64,000 bases of DNA from Panax quinquefolius (GCA_020205615.1 CM035165.1:27253544-27317543); one strand, 5' to 3'. Shown: positions 21,137-31,575, counted from the first letter of the stretch. The notes: generated by a model from the letters alone, not told the origin. Numbers and translations are program-made.

Positions 21137-21827
21137 TGTTCTCCTCACAATATTTGATTTAATTGTAGATATTTCATTTTGTGATTTGATTTGATTTTCT
21201 GTACCTTTATTGTAGGAGGTTGTTTTAGTGTTAGAATAAAGGATCACCGCAACGTTGTTTCTACACAAACGATATAGAAATTAAGAAGAATATAAAGAGA
21301 TTTCTCACGTGGTTCCTCAATTTGGCAATTACTCCACACATTTGATTTAATTGTTTATTGATGATTCCTTGGTTACATATTATAAAGTATATATACCTAC
21401 TAATCATATTAAGAGATCTACTTCACATTTCGATTACCCATAATGACATTTCAATTAACAACCCAAAGTCTCCAATCTTATTAGAAACCATAAGATTGTT
21501 TAGGTCCTACCAAGGCTACGCCCGCGCCACTTTAAGCCATTCCCCATCGCTACTGTATTATATCGCGGGGCTTCGCTTCGCGACCCCCCCTCGCGACCTT
21601 GATTAACGACCACGATGGGCTAGTCGTCGCTTCTCATATGCTTATGACTAGCCTTTTCCAAGGGTTTTATATTATGAGTCAAAGTTCCCAACATTTAGCT
21701 ATTTCCTTATTAGAGAAGATTGTTTAGGTTTACCTTAATTAAGTGTCATGTACAATTAATGTATATTTAAACCAATATTGATCCATAGAAAATTGTGCCA
21801 TATTCTCTCATATTCTAAGTCTCTATA
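21137..21827 (+). repeat. 3' LTR of copia G, split by solo LTR L
   Basis: It starts TGTTCTCCTCACAATATTTG and ends AAGTCTCTATA before the TTCCA duplication. Without the 465-bp insert and one TTTAG copy it is about 220 bp and aligns with the 5' LTR. Confidence 0.82.
21229..21693 (+). mobile_element. Solo LTR L with TTTAG target duplication
   Basis: The ends are TGTTAGAATAAAGG and GTTCCCAACA, flanked by TTTAG (21224-21228 and 21694-21698). It has no coding content. A GC-rich patch with hairpin potential (GCGGGGCTTCGCTTCGCGACC, 21564-21584) stands out from the AT-rich surroundings. The terminal TG..CA and 5-bp duplication indicate an LTR; the family is unknown. Confidence 0.82.
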
Positions 21828-21832
21828 TTCCA

Positions 21833-24345
21833 TACAAGTGGGGAAATAGAAGGAAGAGGGGCGATGACGAGGTGCGGGGCGACAGAGTGACAGAGTGAGG
21901 CAGAGGTCGGGGTAGCGGAAGGAGTCGGAATTTGGGTCAGGTCAGGGTCGAGGTCGGGAGTTGAGAACGAACTCGGTGGGGGAGACGAAATCTTTGGCGT
22001 GGATAGAATACCGAGGAAGAGACTAAGGATAAAGATACCACGGGTCTTCTTTTTCTTTTCTTCCTTTTTTTTTTAAAATACTTTTGTTATATAATTAAAA
22101 ATAATTTTATTTACCTTGGTTCCATTTAATTTGTAAATATCTTAAAATTTGATTTTAATTCTTTTAAATTAACAATTTTATGCTTGTTAAAATGTTTTTT
22201 TATATAATAAATCTTCTCGGCTTTTTTTTATTAAAAAAAATTATAATTTAATAAAATATTTTTCTATCCATTCATTGGATGTCATGTCAAATTCATAATA
22301 TTAATTCAAACACTGTTTTCACTCATTTGTTTTTTAATTGGCGTCGTCTACATTTGTTTTATTAATTATATGAATTTAGATTAGATAATGTTTGTATGAC
22401 AAGTATGTCAGCTTAAATACACTTTAAAATTTTAATTTTTTTTTTACTTTTTACAACTTAAACTCTAATGTTTACACTTTAAAGACATTAAACCGTAATG
22501 CCTTTAAATCAAATTAAACATTTCTTATCGGAATGAGTTACAAACTCAAAATAAAAGGGTAATTAAGTCTTTAGAAAGGGTATATATGATTTGTATTGGC
22601 TTCGATTTTTTCTTCTTCACTACACACTAATCACATGACTACTATTTTATGTGATTCCAAATATATTTAAGATCTTTCAATATGGAAAATTAAGTCTTTT
22701 AAAGGTAATTAGTAAATATTATTTATATTGGCTTCAAATTTTTCTATTTCTTTTCTTCATTACAAGCTAACTATGTGCTTACATTTTTCTGTGCTTTGAG
22801 AGATATTTTGGAGTGAAAGTAGCCAAAATACTCCTATTATGATCAATTATTACAGATTACTCGCCTGTGGCCAAAACGTTTAATTATACAAATTTAATGT
22901 CATTAAGGTTCAATGTTTTAAAGTTGAAACATTTGAGATTAATTTGTAAATGACAAAAAGTTATCAAATATTCATTTATAAAGAAAATAAATTCTAATAC
23001 TTTTTTGCTAATTAAGTTCCTCAAATATTAAAATTTACGTAATATACATTCAAATATTAATTTTTCTAATTAAAAAGTAAAATTTTAATTCCCATTAAAA
23101 GTGCAAATTAACACAAAAAATTATAATTATTTTTTTCTAAATATTAAAATTTATGTAAAACAAACTTAGAATAAACATGTTACACAACAAATCTTATAAT
23201 TAATGTAAAAAGGTATTAAAAATTATGTTAAATATTTTCTCAAATATTAAACTAAACATAAGTCACACCTAAGCATAACTATTTACAGTAAAAATGACAA
23301 ATGTTATTACTCAAATAAAGAAAAAAAATATTAAAGAAAAATCTTTTTACAAGATAAAAGTAGTAATAAATGTTATTACATTTTCTTTTACTCAATATTG
23401 CTACAAGACAACACCGATTATATAGTAAAAATTTAATTAAAATCATAAACATCCCATATTTTAACATATACTAGTACTCAAAAAAATTAACATACGAAAA
23501 TCATAATATATAACTATATAAGAATTCAAATAATAATTTTTTTGTTATTAAACACTAAAAATTAAACTATCAACATACCCACAACTCCATTAATAATTTA
23601 ATTTAAAATTCTTAATATTTGTATCATTTATCATAAATGTGTTAATTAAACTAAATTAGTTTTTTTATAAGTTACCAACAATTTGAATGAGATGATCTTA
23701 ATTAAAAATAAAACTATAATTAAAATGTATTGTATTAAAATAAGATAATTTTGTCATTAAAAATATATCTATTATTCTTGAATTAAAATATGACAACATA
23801 CAAAGATAAATATGTAATTAACTTTATCTATTTAGTCAACCCTAAAAACTTGCAGATATACTAATTGTTACTTCAAAAACTAGAAGCTGGGTGAGCGTTA
23901 TTATGATTGTCTACAGCGGGTGTCTCTGTATTTTACTCAAATATAAATATATATGATTTACTATTATTATTAATTTATGTTAGGTTCATGTACATGTATT
24001 TAGTGATCAAGTTGAGATTATTAGAATAAGTCTAGAAGTGTCCTAAGCTTATCATATAAATAGTATTGTAAGTGAACCATTTTAAGCAAGTGGGGGAAAA
24101 GTGAAAATACAAGTAGAACTAAGTTGTAGTAAATTAAACAATTCCTCCCATCTCCACTTCATCTTTAAATTATATTCTTCCATATTTTTCCATATCTAGA
24201 AATTTACATTATTATTGATAAAATATAAAATTTACATGATTATATCATTGTTTCTCCCTCAAATCGATCCGGATCACCAGTCAATGCATTGCATTTCAGT
24301 CCATTTTTATATAGCCATGCATTATTATTTTTAATATATGTGTAC
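21833..24345 (-). other. Host intron (B2 to A3), right part
   Basis: I see no gene in this stretch. A purine-rich, relatively GC-rich patch (21.84-22.05 kb) follows the G target site, then very AT-rich sequence. Part of it (22.96-23.25 kb) is an inverted copy of 31.86-32.11 kb. Confidence 0.5.
22960..23250 (-). repeat. Unclassified AT-rich repeat, copy 1 (inverted relative to 31.86 kb)
   Basis: The reverse complement shares TTTTGTGTTAATTTGCACTTTT, AAGATTTGTT and ATAAATTTTAATATTTAGAAAAA with the second copy. No ends or duplications are visible. Confidence 0.65.
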
Positions 24346-24410
24346 CTTTTCTCCGACGGGGTACTGTCCCCTGGAATCCCCTTTCCAGTTGCTGTACTAC
24401 CTCCAACGTC
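24346..24410 (-). CDS. Host gene exon B2
   Basis: This 65-nt exon has a TTTGAAG acceptor and an AAAAG|GTAC donor on the minus strand. It encodes DVGGSTATGKGIPGDSTPSE plus Lys and two bases of the next codon. It matches exon B1 (VARSKKSTGKGMPGDSTRSV) closely: STGKG-PGDST is common to both. It starts in phase 0, as A2 ends, and ends in phase 2; exon A3 supplies the single missing base, so joining B2 to A3 keeps the frame. It lies 172 bp after A2 and about 11.6 kb before A3. The peptide is basic and low in hydrophobics, probably a flexible linker between AT-hooks. The donor (GTACAC) is weaker than that of B1. Confidence 0.6.
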
Positions 24411-24582
24411 CTTCAAAGTCAGCCATTGAAGTTAAAATCAAATAGAGCAGTCTAAGTATAATATGGAGATTTTTTAACAGGATTTGAGGAAACAACTAGG
24501 GACTAGGGTCAAAGGGTTTCACAAAACCCTGAATAAGAGTAGAATTATAAGAAAACCAATATGAGGAAATGACTAATTATAC

Positions 24583-24727
24583 AGTTTTACTAGTTCCAGC
24601 ATCAGAATCCACTAGTGCAAGCGGTGTGCATGCAGATGCAGACTTCTTCCCAAGAGGGCGGCCGCGCTTTTTAGAGGGTTTGTCTGGTTTCATCGCAGGA
24701 AATTTAGAACATTCTCCGGTTTCTCTC
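24583..24727 (-). CDS. Host gene exon A2: canonical AT-hook
   Basis: This 145-nt exon has a TTTTCAG acceptor and an ACT|GTATAA donor on the minus strand. One base completes the codon split by the previous B exon, then 48 residues follow. It opens RETGECSK and contains DKPSKKRGRPLGKKS, a textbook AT-hook (RGRP core with flanking Lys), then a Ser/Ala-rich end DSDAGTSKT. If the donor were not used the frame would stop at once (Val, stop). The intron to B2 is 172 bp and is conserved with the A1-B1 intron (TGACTAATTATAC, TTTGTGAAACCC in minus/plus forms). AT-hooks bind the minor groove of AT-rich DNA in the nucleus. The plus-strand open frame covering this exon is a shadow. Confidence 0.68.
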
Positions 24728-24770
24728 CTGAAAAGTAATCAATTTGATTAGTCTTAAAATACTAAGAACA

Positions 24771-24885
24771 TACCGCATGGTATTTGGTCCAACAGTATGA
24801 CTCGTCTCATAATTTTCATGAGGTCGAGGTTTCGATCTTTGATGGCAGCAAAGAGGGTGTGTGTGTTAATGTAGCAAAAAAAAAG
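24771..24885 (+). mobile_element. tRNA-derived SINE with 11-bp target duplication
   Basis: The 115-bp insert begins TACCGCATGG, has a box-B-like GAGGTTTCGATCT and ends TGTAGC followed by an A9 tail. An 11-bp direct repeat TACTAAGAACA flanks it (24760-24770 and 24886-24896), the mark of target-primed reverse transcription. It sits 44 bp upstream (gene sense) of the A2 acceptor, so it lies in the intron close to the branch-point region. A and B boxes would serve pol III in the family. Confidence 0.82.
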
Positions 24886-25088
24886 TACTAAGAACACCGT
24901 GGTTACTGTTCCTGTGTATAATCCTAGGCTTATGGTCTCTTTTACCCATTATTTTCTTATGCTGAAAAGAAAAGAAATATAATCTTATTAAGAAATCCTA
25001 CTTTATGAAGAATAATTCTATATGTACTAATAGTTGTGCCATTAAACAAGGTAAAGAGCACGTGGATCGCACTCTCTGTATTAAACTA

Positions 25089-25091
<3 letters not shown>

Positions 25092-25132
<41 letters not shown>
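25092..25132. repeat. (AT)20 microsatellite
   Basis: About 41 bp of uninterrupted TA dinucleotide lies in the B1-A2 intron. Confidence 0.95.
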
Positions 25133-25137
<5 letters not shown>

Positions 25138-25139
25138 TT

Positions 25140-25730
25140 TCTAGTGTTAGGATGTGGGACCCCTTAACGCTCATGATCTCTCCAAACAAATCGACTCCAA
25201 GTTCATAGCCCCTTAATCTTTCAACCATATACTCTTTCAAGCCTAACTCATCACTTCTCCCCCTTAAACTCTTATTCTAATTGAAGAGCAACCCCTCTTC
25301 AATATCTTTTGTTTGATTATGAGAGTCTCTGTCAAGCCCATCATGTCTTTGGACTCTTCAATATCTCTTTGTAAATAGCTAACCAGTCTTTTCTAGCTAA
25401 CAAGGTCACACTCCTCAATATCTCTTGTTAAGAGCCAATTAATGGCCTTCGGGAGAAAAGTCCACCACATACTCAATGAATTATATTGCACCTCAAAAAA
25501 CCACACCACAACCCAAGCCCATAGCCATGGCTTGGTTTCCAGTTTGTTGGGAATATAGTAGGCTCTTATACCCTTATGTGAAATCATATTTTGACCCAAA
25601 AGATTAAATATTAGATTCTTGGTTCATTAGAGTATATATGCTTTCAATTTTTTTTTGGTGTTACGATGTGAGATTTTATTATTATGTGATATCTCAACAA
25701 TAATCATATATATGTTATCATCTTTTATGG
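25140..25730 (-). mobile_element. Unclassified repeat with direct terminal motif
   Basis: Both ends carry a GTGTTA(G/C)GATGTG(G/A)GA motif in the same direction, and TCTTCAATATCTCTTTGT-like strings recur inside. On the minus strand the ends read as GTCCCACATC..AACAC, a string common at LTR borders, so a small LTR or TRIM element is possible. No TG/CA ends or duplication are clear. Confidence 0.35.
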
Positions 25731-25949
25731 ATGAATCACCATCCGAATTTTTTTTAGGGACTGTAACAACTGGCAACAAATAGAAAAGCAGTTGTTACAA
25801 CTGAAGAGTGAAGACTTGCTGGAAAATTTATCTAACAAAATACAAATGATTTTGAATTTCCCACTTATCTTAATAAATCATCTGGGCCGTCCAAAGTTTG
25901 GGAAAAATCTTACTCCTCCATAGTGCCGGAGGCATGGGACTGGTGCTAG

Positions 25950-26274
25950 TTTAATTCTAATATTTAGCATATTTTCTTAAATCCGTTAATATTGTTATAT
26001 AGATCATTTATTTGATGTTTCATTTTCAAGTAAAGCAGATCCATTTTACCGTGAAAAGTTCTTTCCATTTTAGATGAATGCTCAGTCAACAGATTAAATG
26101 GATGTAGTGACGACAACTAGAAAGTTCCATATTTGACATCAATGCCTAAATATTTTGTTATACATCTATTATATTTTAATCATGGGTTAAATGCATTTTT
26201 GATGGGCTTAAAATTTATTACATAAAATGACTAATTTGATACAATGTCGATCTCAATTTCAGAATCCGGTCAAG
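25950..26274 (-). other. Host intron segment, duplicate of 33.23-33.50 kb
   Basis: GATCATTT, ATGGATGTAGTGA, CTAGAAAGTTC and TGGGTTAAATGCA occur in the same order in both segments. Each lies upstream (gene sense) of an A exon, so they are intron parts of the repeated exon-pair unit. LTR J begins at its right edge. Confidence 0.6.
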
Positions 26275-27449
26275 CTTCTATTTATAGAAGATTTCTAACT
26301 TAGTCCTTACAATGTGTAAAGGCAAGTGCCTTGATGACTGATGATGTGAAAAGAAAAGTGGTTTTGCCATATCGTAATGTGAAGCAACCAGTGGTTCGGC
26401 GCTTTGTAATGTGAAGCGACAATTGGTTTGTAAATACGTAATGTGAAATGACAATTGGTTCGACTTTTGTAATGTGAAACGACAATTGGTTTGTAAATAC
26501 GTAATGTGAAATGACAATTGGTTCGGCGCCTTGTAATGTAAACGACAATTGGTTCGACGCGCGTAATATGAAACGACAAGTGGTTTGACGTCACAGTAAA
26601 AAAGCAATTACTATTGGACGAAAGTGACTCTTAGATGATGACATATGGGCCCCATAAAATAAACCAAACTTACCACATCGCCTCATATGAGACTTCTTAT
26701 TTATAACAAGGATTAAATAAATATTACCACAAATCATTTTATCTTCAATCAACACATATTTAATCTTTCAACAATTATTCATCATTAATATTATAACTCA
26801 CAATATTTAACACCGGATCATTCCCGGGAAAGATGGGGCTTTCAGATAAGGATTTCTCCTATTGGCGCTTGATTAGGTGACCAAACCCTCTCTCTGAGAA
26901 CTTTCTAGACATCGTCGATATTGCAAATAATAATATGAATAATTTTGTCGTCACAATTATTGATTTAATAATATAAAGTATTATGCGGATGATCTTTGTG
27001 ATAATAATTGAATCGATAATATGAGATCTTATCTGACAATTATTGTAGCTTGATAATTGAGTATAAGCGATTGGCTTCTTACGTAAGCATCGATAATTAA
27101 TACCGTGTGCTACTTATGCAACCATGCGTACATTGTACTTTTACCACCGGGTATTTCAACAGTTAACGGTAAAACTTTCGCCGTTATTTTTATAAAAAGA
27201 TATTTTTGTCGTTTTCTAACTCCGACAATAATTTTGTTGCGGGGTCCACCAATGATTGTGCCATCGTATGAATATTCTCCGACAAAAAGAATATTCCCCA
27301 ACCAAACGAATATTTTATATCAACTTGTTTACTTTGTAAAATCTATAAATATTACCCATAACTATAACATTATATCAAATCCACACCATAATATTCAAAA
27401 TGATATTTAGAGAAAAATAATCTTTATTTATGAAAGTTGGGGTCTTACA
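26275..27449 (-). mobile_element. Element J: 3' LTR, minus orientation, truncated after its TATA box
   Basis: On the minus strand it begins TGTAAGACCCC at 27449, after a polypurine tract AAGGGGGGAGGT. It shows the same U3 landmarks as element A (AATGTTATAGTT, GGGGAATATTC, TCTAGAAAGTT) and ends at a TATA box (CTATAAATAG complement near 26.28 kb). Intron sequence begins right after, so R-U5 is missing, much as in the 3' LTR of element A. It includes an expanded 30-bp array. Confidence 0.8.
26326..26590 (-). repeat. Eight-copy ~31-bp tandem array in LTR J
   Basis: Plus-strand units read CGTAATGTGAAACGACAATTGG with TTCGACGC or TTTGTAAATA spacers. The three overlapping minus-strand frames across it result from the repeat period. 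At 16.88-16.94 kb the same family has only two or three units. Confidence 0.85.
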
Positions 27450-27462
27450 ACCTCCCCCCTTC

Positions 27463-27912
27463 TTATGAAATTTCGTCCTCAAAATTAGGGTACATACCTG
27501 GTATGTCGAATAGGTGAGGATACCTTGACTTCATTTCAGATTCTAACTCCCAGGTCAATTCCTCAACATCGTGGTTTCTCCACAAAACTTTGACTTGAGG
27601 TATAGCCTTGGAGCGTAGAATATGTTTCTTCTTATCTAAGATTTTAACAGGTACCTCTTCGTACATTAAATCTTCCGCTATGTCGTCTGGTTCTAACTCA
27701 ATAATGTGGTTCGGATCTTCCACATATTTACGTAACATGAATATGTGAAAAATGTTATGAACACGAGACATACTTGGCGGTAAGGCGAGTCTATAAGCCA
27801 CAGTTCCTACTCGATCAAGGATTTCAAATGGGCCAATGAATCGAAGATTGAGCTTTCTTCTCTTTCCAAATCTTGTAACTTCTTTCCATGGAGCAACACG
27901 TAACGACACATG
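27463..27912 (-). pseudogene. integrase C-terminal/chromodomain tail of element J
   Basis: This is a 148-codon open frame on the minus strand, nearly identical in plan to 8.1-8.56 kb of element A: RVAPWKEVTRFGKR, NLRFIGPFEILDRVG, LPPSMSRVHNIFHIFMLRKY, VKVLWRNHDVEELTWELE, and a final YPHLFDIPGMYP. It lacks the stop codons of the A copy (Glu-Pro stands where A has stop-Pro at 8329), so J is younger or less decayed. It is cut at its N-terminal side near 27.91 kb, where a plus-strand LTR end of the same family begins. Nothing of RT remains. Confidence 0.88.
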
Positions 27913-27939
27913 TTCTCCAACACATGTTCTTCAGGAAAT

Positions 27940-28213
27940 GAGAATATAGCTGGGACGAGTCGGGGAATGGAGTGATGGTCCAGGATAAGTGGCTTTAGTA
28001 GTCCTCACTATTCTATGAAATAGTATGATAATAATTGTAATGAGGACTCCATTGAGTGTGAATATTGTCTAGAAGCCAATATTCGTGTTAAAACTCTCAA
28101 CTTATGTTTTTTCGTATTTTACACGACAGTTGTATAATTAAGTTGTATTTGTATTTTGTACCAAGTATTTGACGACCCAAGATGGGTGATGTATACCTAT
28201 TTTAGGGGCGTCA
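27940..28213 (+). mobile_element. 3' end of a gypsy LTR, plus orientation
   Basis: It matches the last part of solo LTR K in the order GGGGAATGGAGTGATGGTC, ACACGACAGTTGTA, TTTTGTACCAAGTATTTG and finally CTATTTTAGGGGCGTCATA, the equivalent of K's GGGGTTGTCACA end. It faces element J head to head, which indicates rearrangement. Confidence 0.7.
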
Positions 28214-28669
28214 TAGTGGTGGTCGCAAGAACAGGGGGAATGAGGGTAGGGGTGATTTCAGTAGTAATGGCGACGATAGTGGAAGGAACAACCTCAGGGG
28301 TTGAGACGACAGTGGTTGGTAGGCTTTTATCGGCCATGGATGATCAAATTTTTGGTAAAGCTTTCTTAGAAAGGAGGAGATTTTGCGAAGGGGGGAGTAA
28401 AGTGCTTTTGAAAATTCTAGATCTGAAGTGTGGCGGTTACTTTTGGAGGATGATGGTTTTTAAAATGGTTGACCTTTTGTCTTCGCACGTCCTCCCAAGT
28501 ACAACCCATTAAATGGGTTGATAATGATGCGGTCTAGTGAGGAGTGTATGGTACGTAAATGTTTGACCGACTTCGATCGTAGTGCTTTTTCATTTAATAT
28601 TTAATTATTGGGCTTTGGATTCAGTACTCTTTTATTATATGGTCTCTTATAGTAAAAGAGTGGGGGCAA
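28214..28669 (+). pseudogene. Retrotransposon internal remnant before LTR H
   Basis: The first part reads in one frame as a Gly/Arg/Asn-rich segment (GGRKNRGNEGRGDF) resembling a gypsy gag linker, then as broken frames without a domain I can name. It ends in a purine run AAGAGTGGGGGCAA just before an LTR start. I infer a relic of the 3' internal part of element H or of two elements joined. No functional frame remains. Confidence 0.35.
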
Positions 28670-28991
28670 TGTTGGGGCATGATTAAATGGGTTCGGTTGA
28701 TTTGGTGGGTCCCAGACCGCGTGGAGGATCTTTTCCCACGTAGGAGTATATTATGGTTGGCAGTTTGAGTTTTAAAGAGTCTATGATTCCTAGTTGCATT
28801 TAATTTTTAATTCCTAAGTCAGAATTAGATTCGACTTCTTTTCTTTAAGGAGATTGACTCCTATCCTAGTATGCTAATTACTAATAAGGAATTTTATACA
28901 GGGCGTTAAAGGTGGTGTGATCAACTATAAATACAAGGTTATACCCTAAGTCACAGATAACAATATTATTTTGAGCACTAAAACAATAAGC
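28670..28991 (+). mobile_element. LTR H (5' part)
   Basis: TGTTGGGGCATGATT follows the purine run GAGTGGGGGCAA, as an LTR follows its polypurine tract. A TATA box CTATAAATACAAGG lies near 28.93 kb. The sequence stops at a GC-rich, hAT-like terminus at 28992. Confidence 0.55.
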
Positions 28992-30085
28992 AGCATCGGC
29001 CCTGGGCTAAAGCCCAAGGTGCCCGGGCTTTAGGCCCAAACTTTTTTAGGGCCCCTTTTTTTTATATCATACAATCAGTGCATGGCTAGTTTTATTCTAA
29101 TGGATGAGTATAATTGATTATGTAGAATCATTCTCTAAAATATTTAAAATTTTGACAAATAAAATTATTACATAAGTAAAACTAGATCCAACACTATTAA
29201 AAATTCTAATATGTACATTTAAAAAAATACCAACCAGTTCACATAAATTAAAAAACAATTACTTCAATATGTCTCAATTAATTTCAATCTTTGTTAGTCT
29301 ATGCATTTGTCCATCATAATTATGTCTTTACTCATTCTTGTGTTTCTTTGCAAATATGTATAATCCCATTTTTTTCTCTTAATCAGCTAGATGCGGACTT
29401 TACGATTATCTCTATTAATAGACTATGGATCATGCGTACTTTACTTATTGGTATTAAAATTTGTGATTAAAGGCGAGGTCATAATATAGCCAATATAATA
29501 CAAAAGAAAATAGGTAAACTCTTCTTTGGGAAGATTTTGAGTTTTACACTATCTACCATGGGTACTATTTGAAGAATAACCAAACAGGTTAACTCTTGTC
29601 ATAGCTTGGATATGTCACCCCTTGTTTGATCTCTGTGAAACTATTTGAAATTCAGTAAGGTTACATTCCATTACTTGAACTATAAAATTTTATGCTTCTT
29701 TTTTTATAATTTGCCTATTATAAGTGAGTGTTATTCAAGAGGAGCTGTTGATGATATCATCCACCCTCATTGATGATATTATGTCTTTGAACCGATTACT
29801 TTTTGAATTAGTGATAATGTGATATCCGAATGATGCTTTGAAAATATTGAAATAGTCGGTTATTATATTTGGTATTTTTTGTATTTATCTTTCTTTGTTG
29901 AGGAGAAAGTTCTTAATTTTTTTTTATACCTATCTTAATGCTTGAATTATGAAGCTTTAATTTTTTTTTTTTCTTTTGTTACTGAAAAACTCAGGGGTAT
30001 GCCCTAACAATAAGCCTTCATTATTAACATATTTTCAGCCTGTACTTATTCTCATATCGGAGTTATCCCGTGGCGGCCTCGGCTG
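28992..30085. mobile_element. Candidate hAT-like element (GC-rich terminus)
   Basis: It starts CAGCATCGGCCCTGGGC, with GGGCCC-type subterminal sequence typical of one plant hAT group, and a loosely inverse end GGCCTCGGCTG closes at 30085. The 8-bp flanks (ACAATAAG, TCAAGTTC) do not match, so one end may be wrong. No transposase domain is readable in the AT-rich interior. Confidence 0.35.
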
Positions 30086-30319
30086 TCAAGTTCATACCTG
30101 TGATTTCGTTTCCGTACAGTATTAGACGCGTTGTTGGTGATTGAACGCGTGAACGAATTTTGAATTTTGACGTTAACAGTAACCACTTACAAAATGCCTC
30201 TGAAAATCTTGTCATTTTATGATAAATTTATATCACTCAATGTTGAAGCTGATCCTCTTAATTTTAAAGAATCTATGAATGATATGTCCAATTCCGAATC
30301 ATACTAGCTAAGTTGTGAA

Positions 30320-30663
30320 TGATAGAAACTAGTGATCTAGCAGACGACTAGTTATCGCACTAACAAGAAGATGATAAACAAATTGAATCAACAAGGAAAT
30401 AAAAGCTTTCAAAGATAAATTAATAATAACTATCAAAAAGCGTCTTCCAAAAACAGTATGGTAACATATTTATAGTGATGGGACTATTCAGAAAAGAAAT
30501 ATAATTAAATTCCTGATGAAAATAAAACTAATCCCAAAATACAAATGGACCGATGATAATTAAAGTACTGGATTTATACAAATAATAAATAATACTGAAA
30601 ATATATTAAAATACTAAAAATATATGAAAAATCGGTTCTTTATGTACATCGTTCACTGCATCA
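30320..30663 (-). mobile_element. Candidate small LTR, minus orientation
   Basis: On the minus strand it runs from TGATGCAGTGAACG to GTTTCTATCA with a TATA box (CACTATAAATATG) in the middle. TG..CA ends and the promoter suggest a solo LTR, but no flanking duplication is seen. Confidence 0.4.
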
Positions 30664-30698
30664 ATTAGTGAGAATATGTGAAGTGATTTGTATCTTAC

Positions 30699-30763
30699 CT
30701 TTTCACTGATCGGGTAGAGTCCCCTGGCATCCCCTTTCCAGTTGATTTTTTACTTCTAGCGAC
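30699..30763 (-). CDS. Host gene exon B1
   Basis: This 65-nt exon has a TTTGAAG acceptor and a strong AAAAG|GTAAGA donor on the minus strand. It encodes VARSKKSTGKGMPGDSTRSV plus Lys and two bases. It has the same length, phases and core (STGKG-PGDST) as B2. It lies 137 bp after exon A1 and about 6.0 kb before A2. Joining it to A2 gives AGG (Arg) at the split codon and keeps the frame. The peptide is very basic. A preserved open frame, length and splice sites in two separate copies argue that the pairs were duplicated as working units. Confidence 0.66.
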
Positions 30764-30900
30764 CTTCAAAGTCATTCATTGAAGTTGAAATTAAATAGAG
30801 ATATTTTAACTCAAGATTTGAGGGGGAAAGGGGTTTCACAAAAACCGCTAATAAAATTAGAATTATAAGAATGCCAATATGAGCAGATGACTAATTATAC

Positions 30901-30997
30901 AGTTGCAGACTTCTTTCCACGAGGGCGACCAGGCTTTATTTTTGAGGGCTTATCTGCTATTGCCACAGGCATTGCAGAACATTCACCGGCTTCTCTC
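30901..30997 (-). CDS. Host gene exon A1: AT-hook
   Basis: This 97-nt exon has a TTTTTAG acceptor and an ACT|GTATAA donor on the minus strand. One base completes the split codon, then 32 residues follow, opening REAGECSAMP and holding DKPSKIKPGRPRGKKS, an AT-hook with PGRPRGK. It is shorter than A2 (48 residues) because the Ser/Ala-rich end is missing, but keeps the same phase (97 and 145 both leave remainder 1). Flanking intron sequence matches A2. As in A2, failure to splice would give Val then stop. The preceding exon B0 lies about 31.5 kb away across copia E. Confidence 0.67.
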
Positions 30998-31371
30998 CTA
31001 AAAAGCAATCAATTTTGATGTGATCAGTGTAAATAATGCAAGACTTAATAGCTGAAAAAACTATTGAATTCTTGTCAAGCTATCAAAAAAATATACATAA
31101 TAATTTTTTGATTGCAAAAAAAATCATTGAACTTTCAAAAAAAAATGTCACAAAAAAGAAAAGGTTTTCATGTAGAAAAGGGTAGTTTACAACTGAAGAA
31201 AGAATAATAACCAAAAAGGTTTTCAAAAGCTAACATTATAGACAAATCTATATAATAAAATAGAACTCAATTTGAATTCTATAATTTAAAAATGCACAAC
31301 AACGACACATATTTATTATAACTTAATCTAAATGCTCACATTTCATTTCACACACAAAATTCCGCTCAAAT

Positions 31372-31575
31372 TTCTTCCTCCTCTTTCTCTCTCCTCTTCT
31401 CATTCTCTTTCTCTCTCATCTGCTCCTACTCCCTTCCTCTCTCTCTCCTCTCTCCTCTTTTATTTCCTCCGCCTTCTCTCTTTCTCTCTCCTACTATTCC
31501 TCTCCTCTCTCATCTTTCTCTCTCCTCTCTCATCTTTCTCTATCCTATGGCTGGGTCTCTCTTCCCCTCTTACTC
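31372..31575 (+). repeat. CT-rich low-complexity tract
   Basis: About 200 bp is almost pure pyrimidine on the plus strand (CTCTCTCC/TTCTCTCT variants). The Ser/Leu-rich open frame here reflects composition only. Confidence 0.9.

Larger units (their letters stand above)
13805..21827 (+). mobile_element. Element G: Ty1/copia retrotransposon with intact target duplication
   Basis: A 244-bp 5' LTR, a primer-binding site, gag, protease, integrase, RT-RNase H remains and a 3' LTR lie in copia order (integrase before RT). The element is flanked by TTCCA (13800-13804 and 21828-21832). It inserted in the largest left intron of the host gene, opposite to gene orientation. A gypsy LTR mosaic (15.6-18.0 kb) splits pol and a 465-bp solo LTR splits the 3' LTR. 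Coding parts are full of frameshifts. Short LTRs and gag style suggest the Ale/Retrofit group; that is a judgement. Confidence 0.88.

Noticed and set aside
26278..26607. Three overlapping minus-strand frames over the 31-bp array, and the possibility of a CRISPR array
   Set aside because: The units are adjacent, degenerate and without unique spacers, in a plant LTR; a CRISPR reading is not tenable. The same holds for the arrays at 9.6, 16.4 and 44.0 kb.
28156..28512. 118-codon plus-strand frame starting in an LTR end
   Set aside because: It crosses the LTR border and reads Val/Gly-rich sequence; another frame shows the gag-linker-like composition, so this one is a shadow.
28984..30093. 8-bp target duplication for the hAT-like candidate
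   Set aside because: ACAATAAG and TCAAGTTC do not match, so complete borders could not be claimed.
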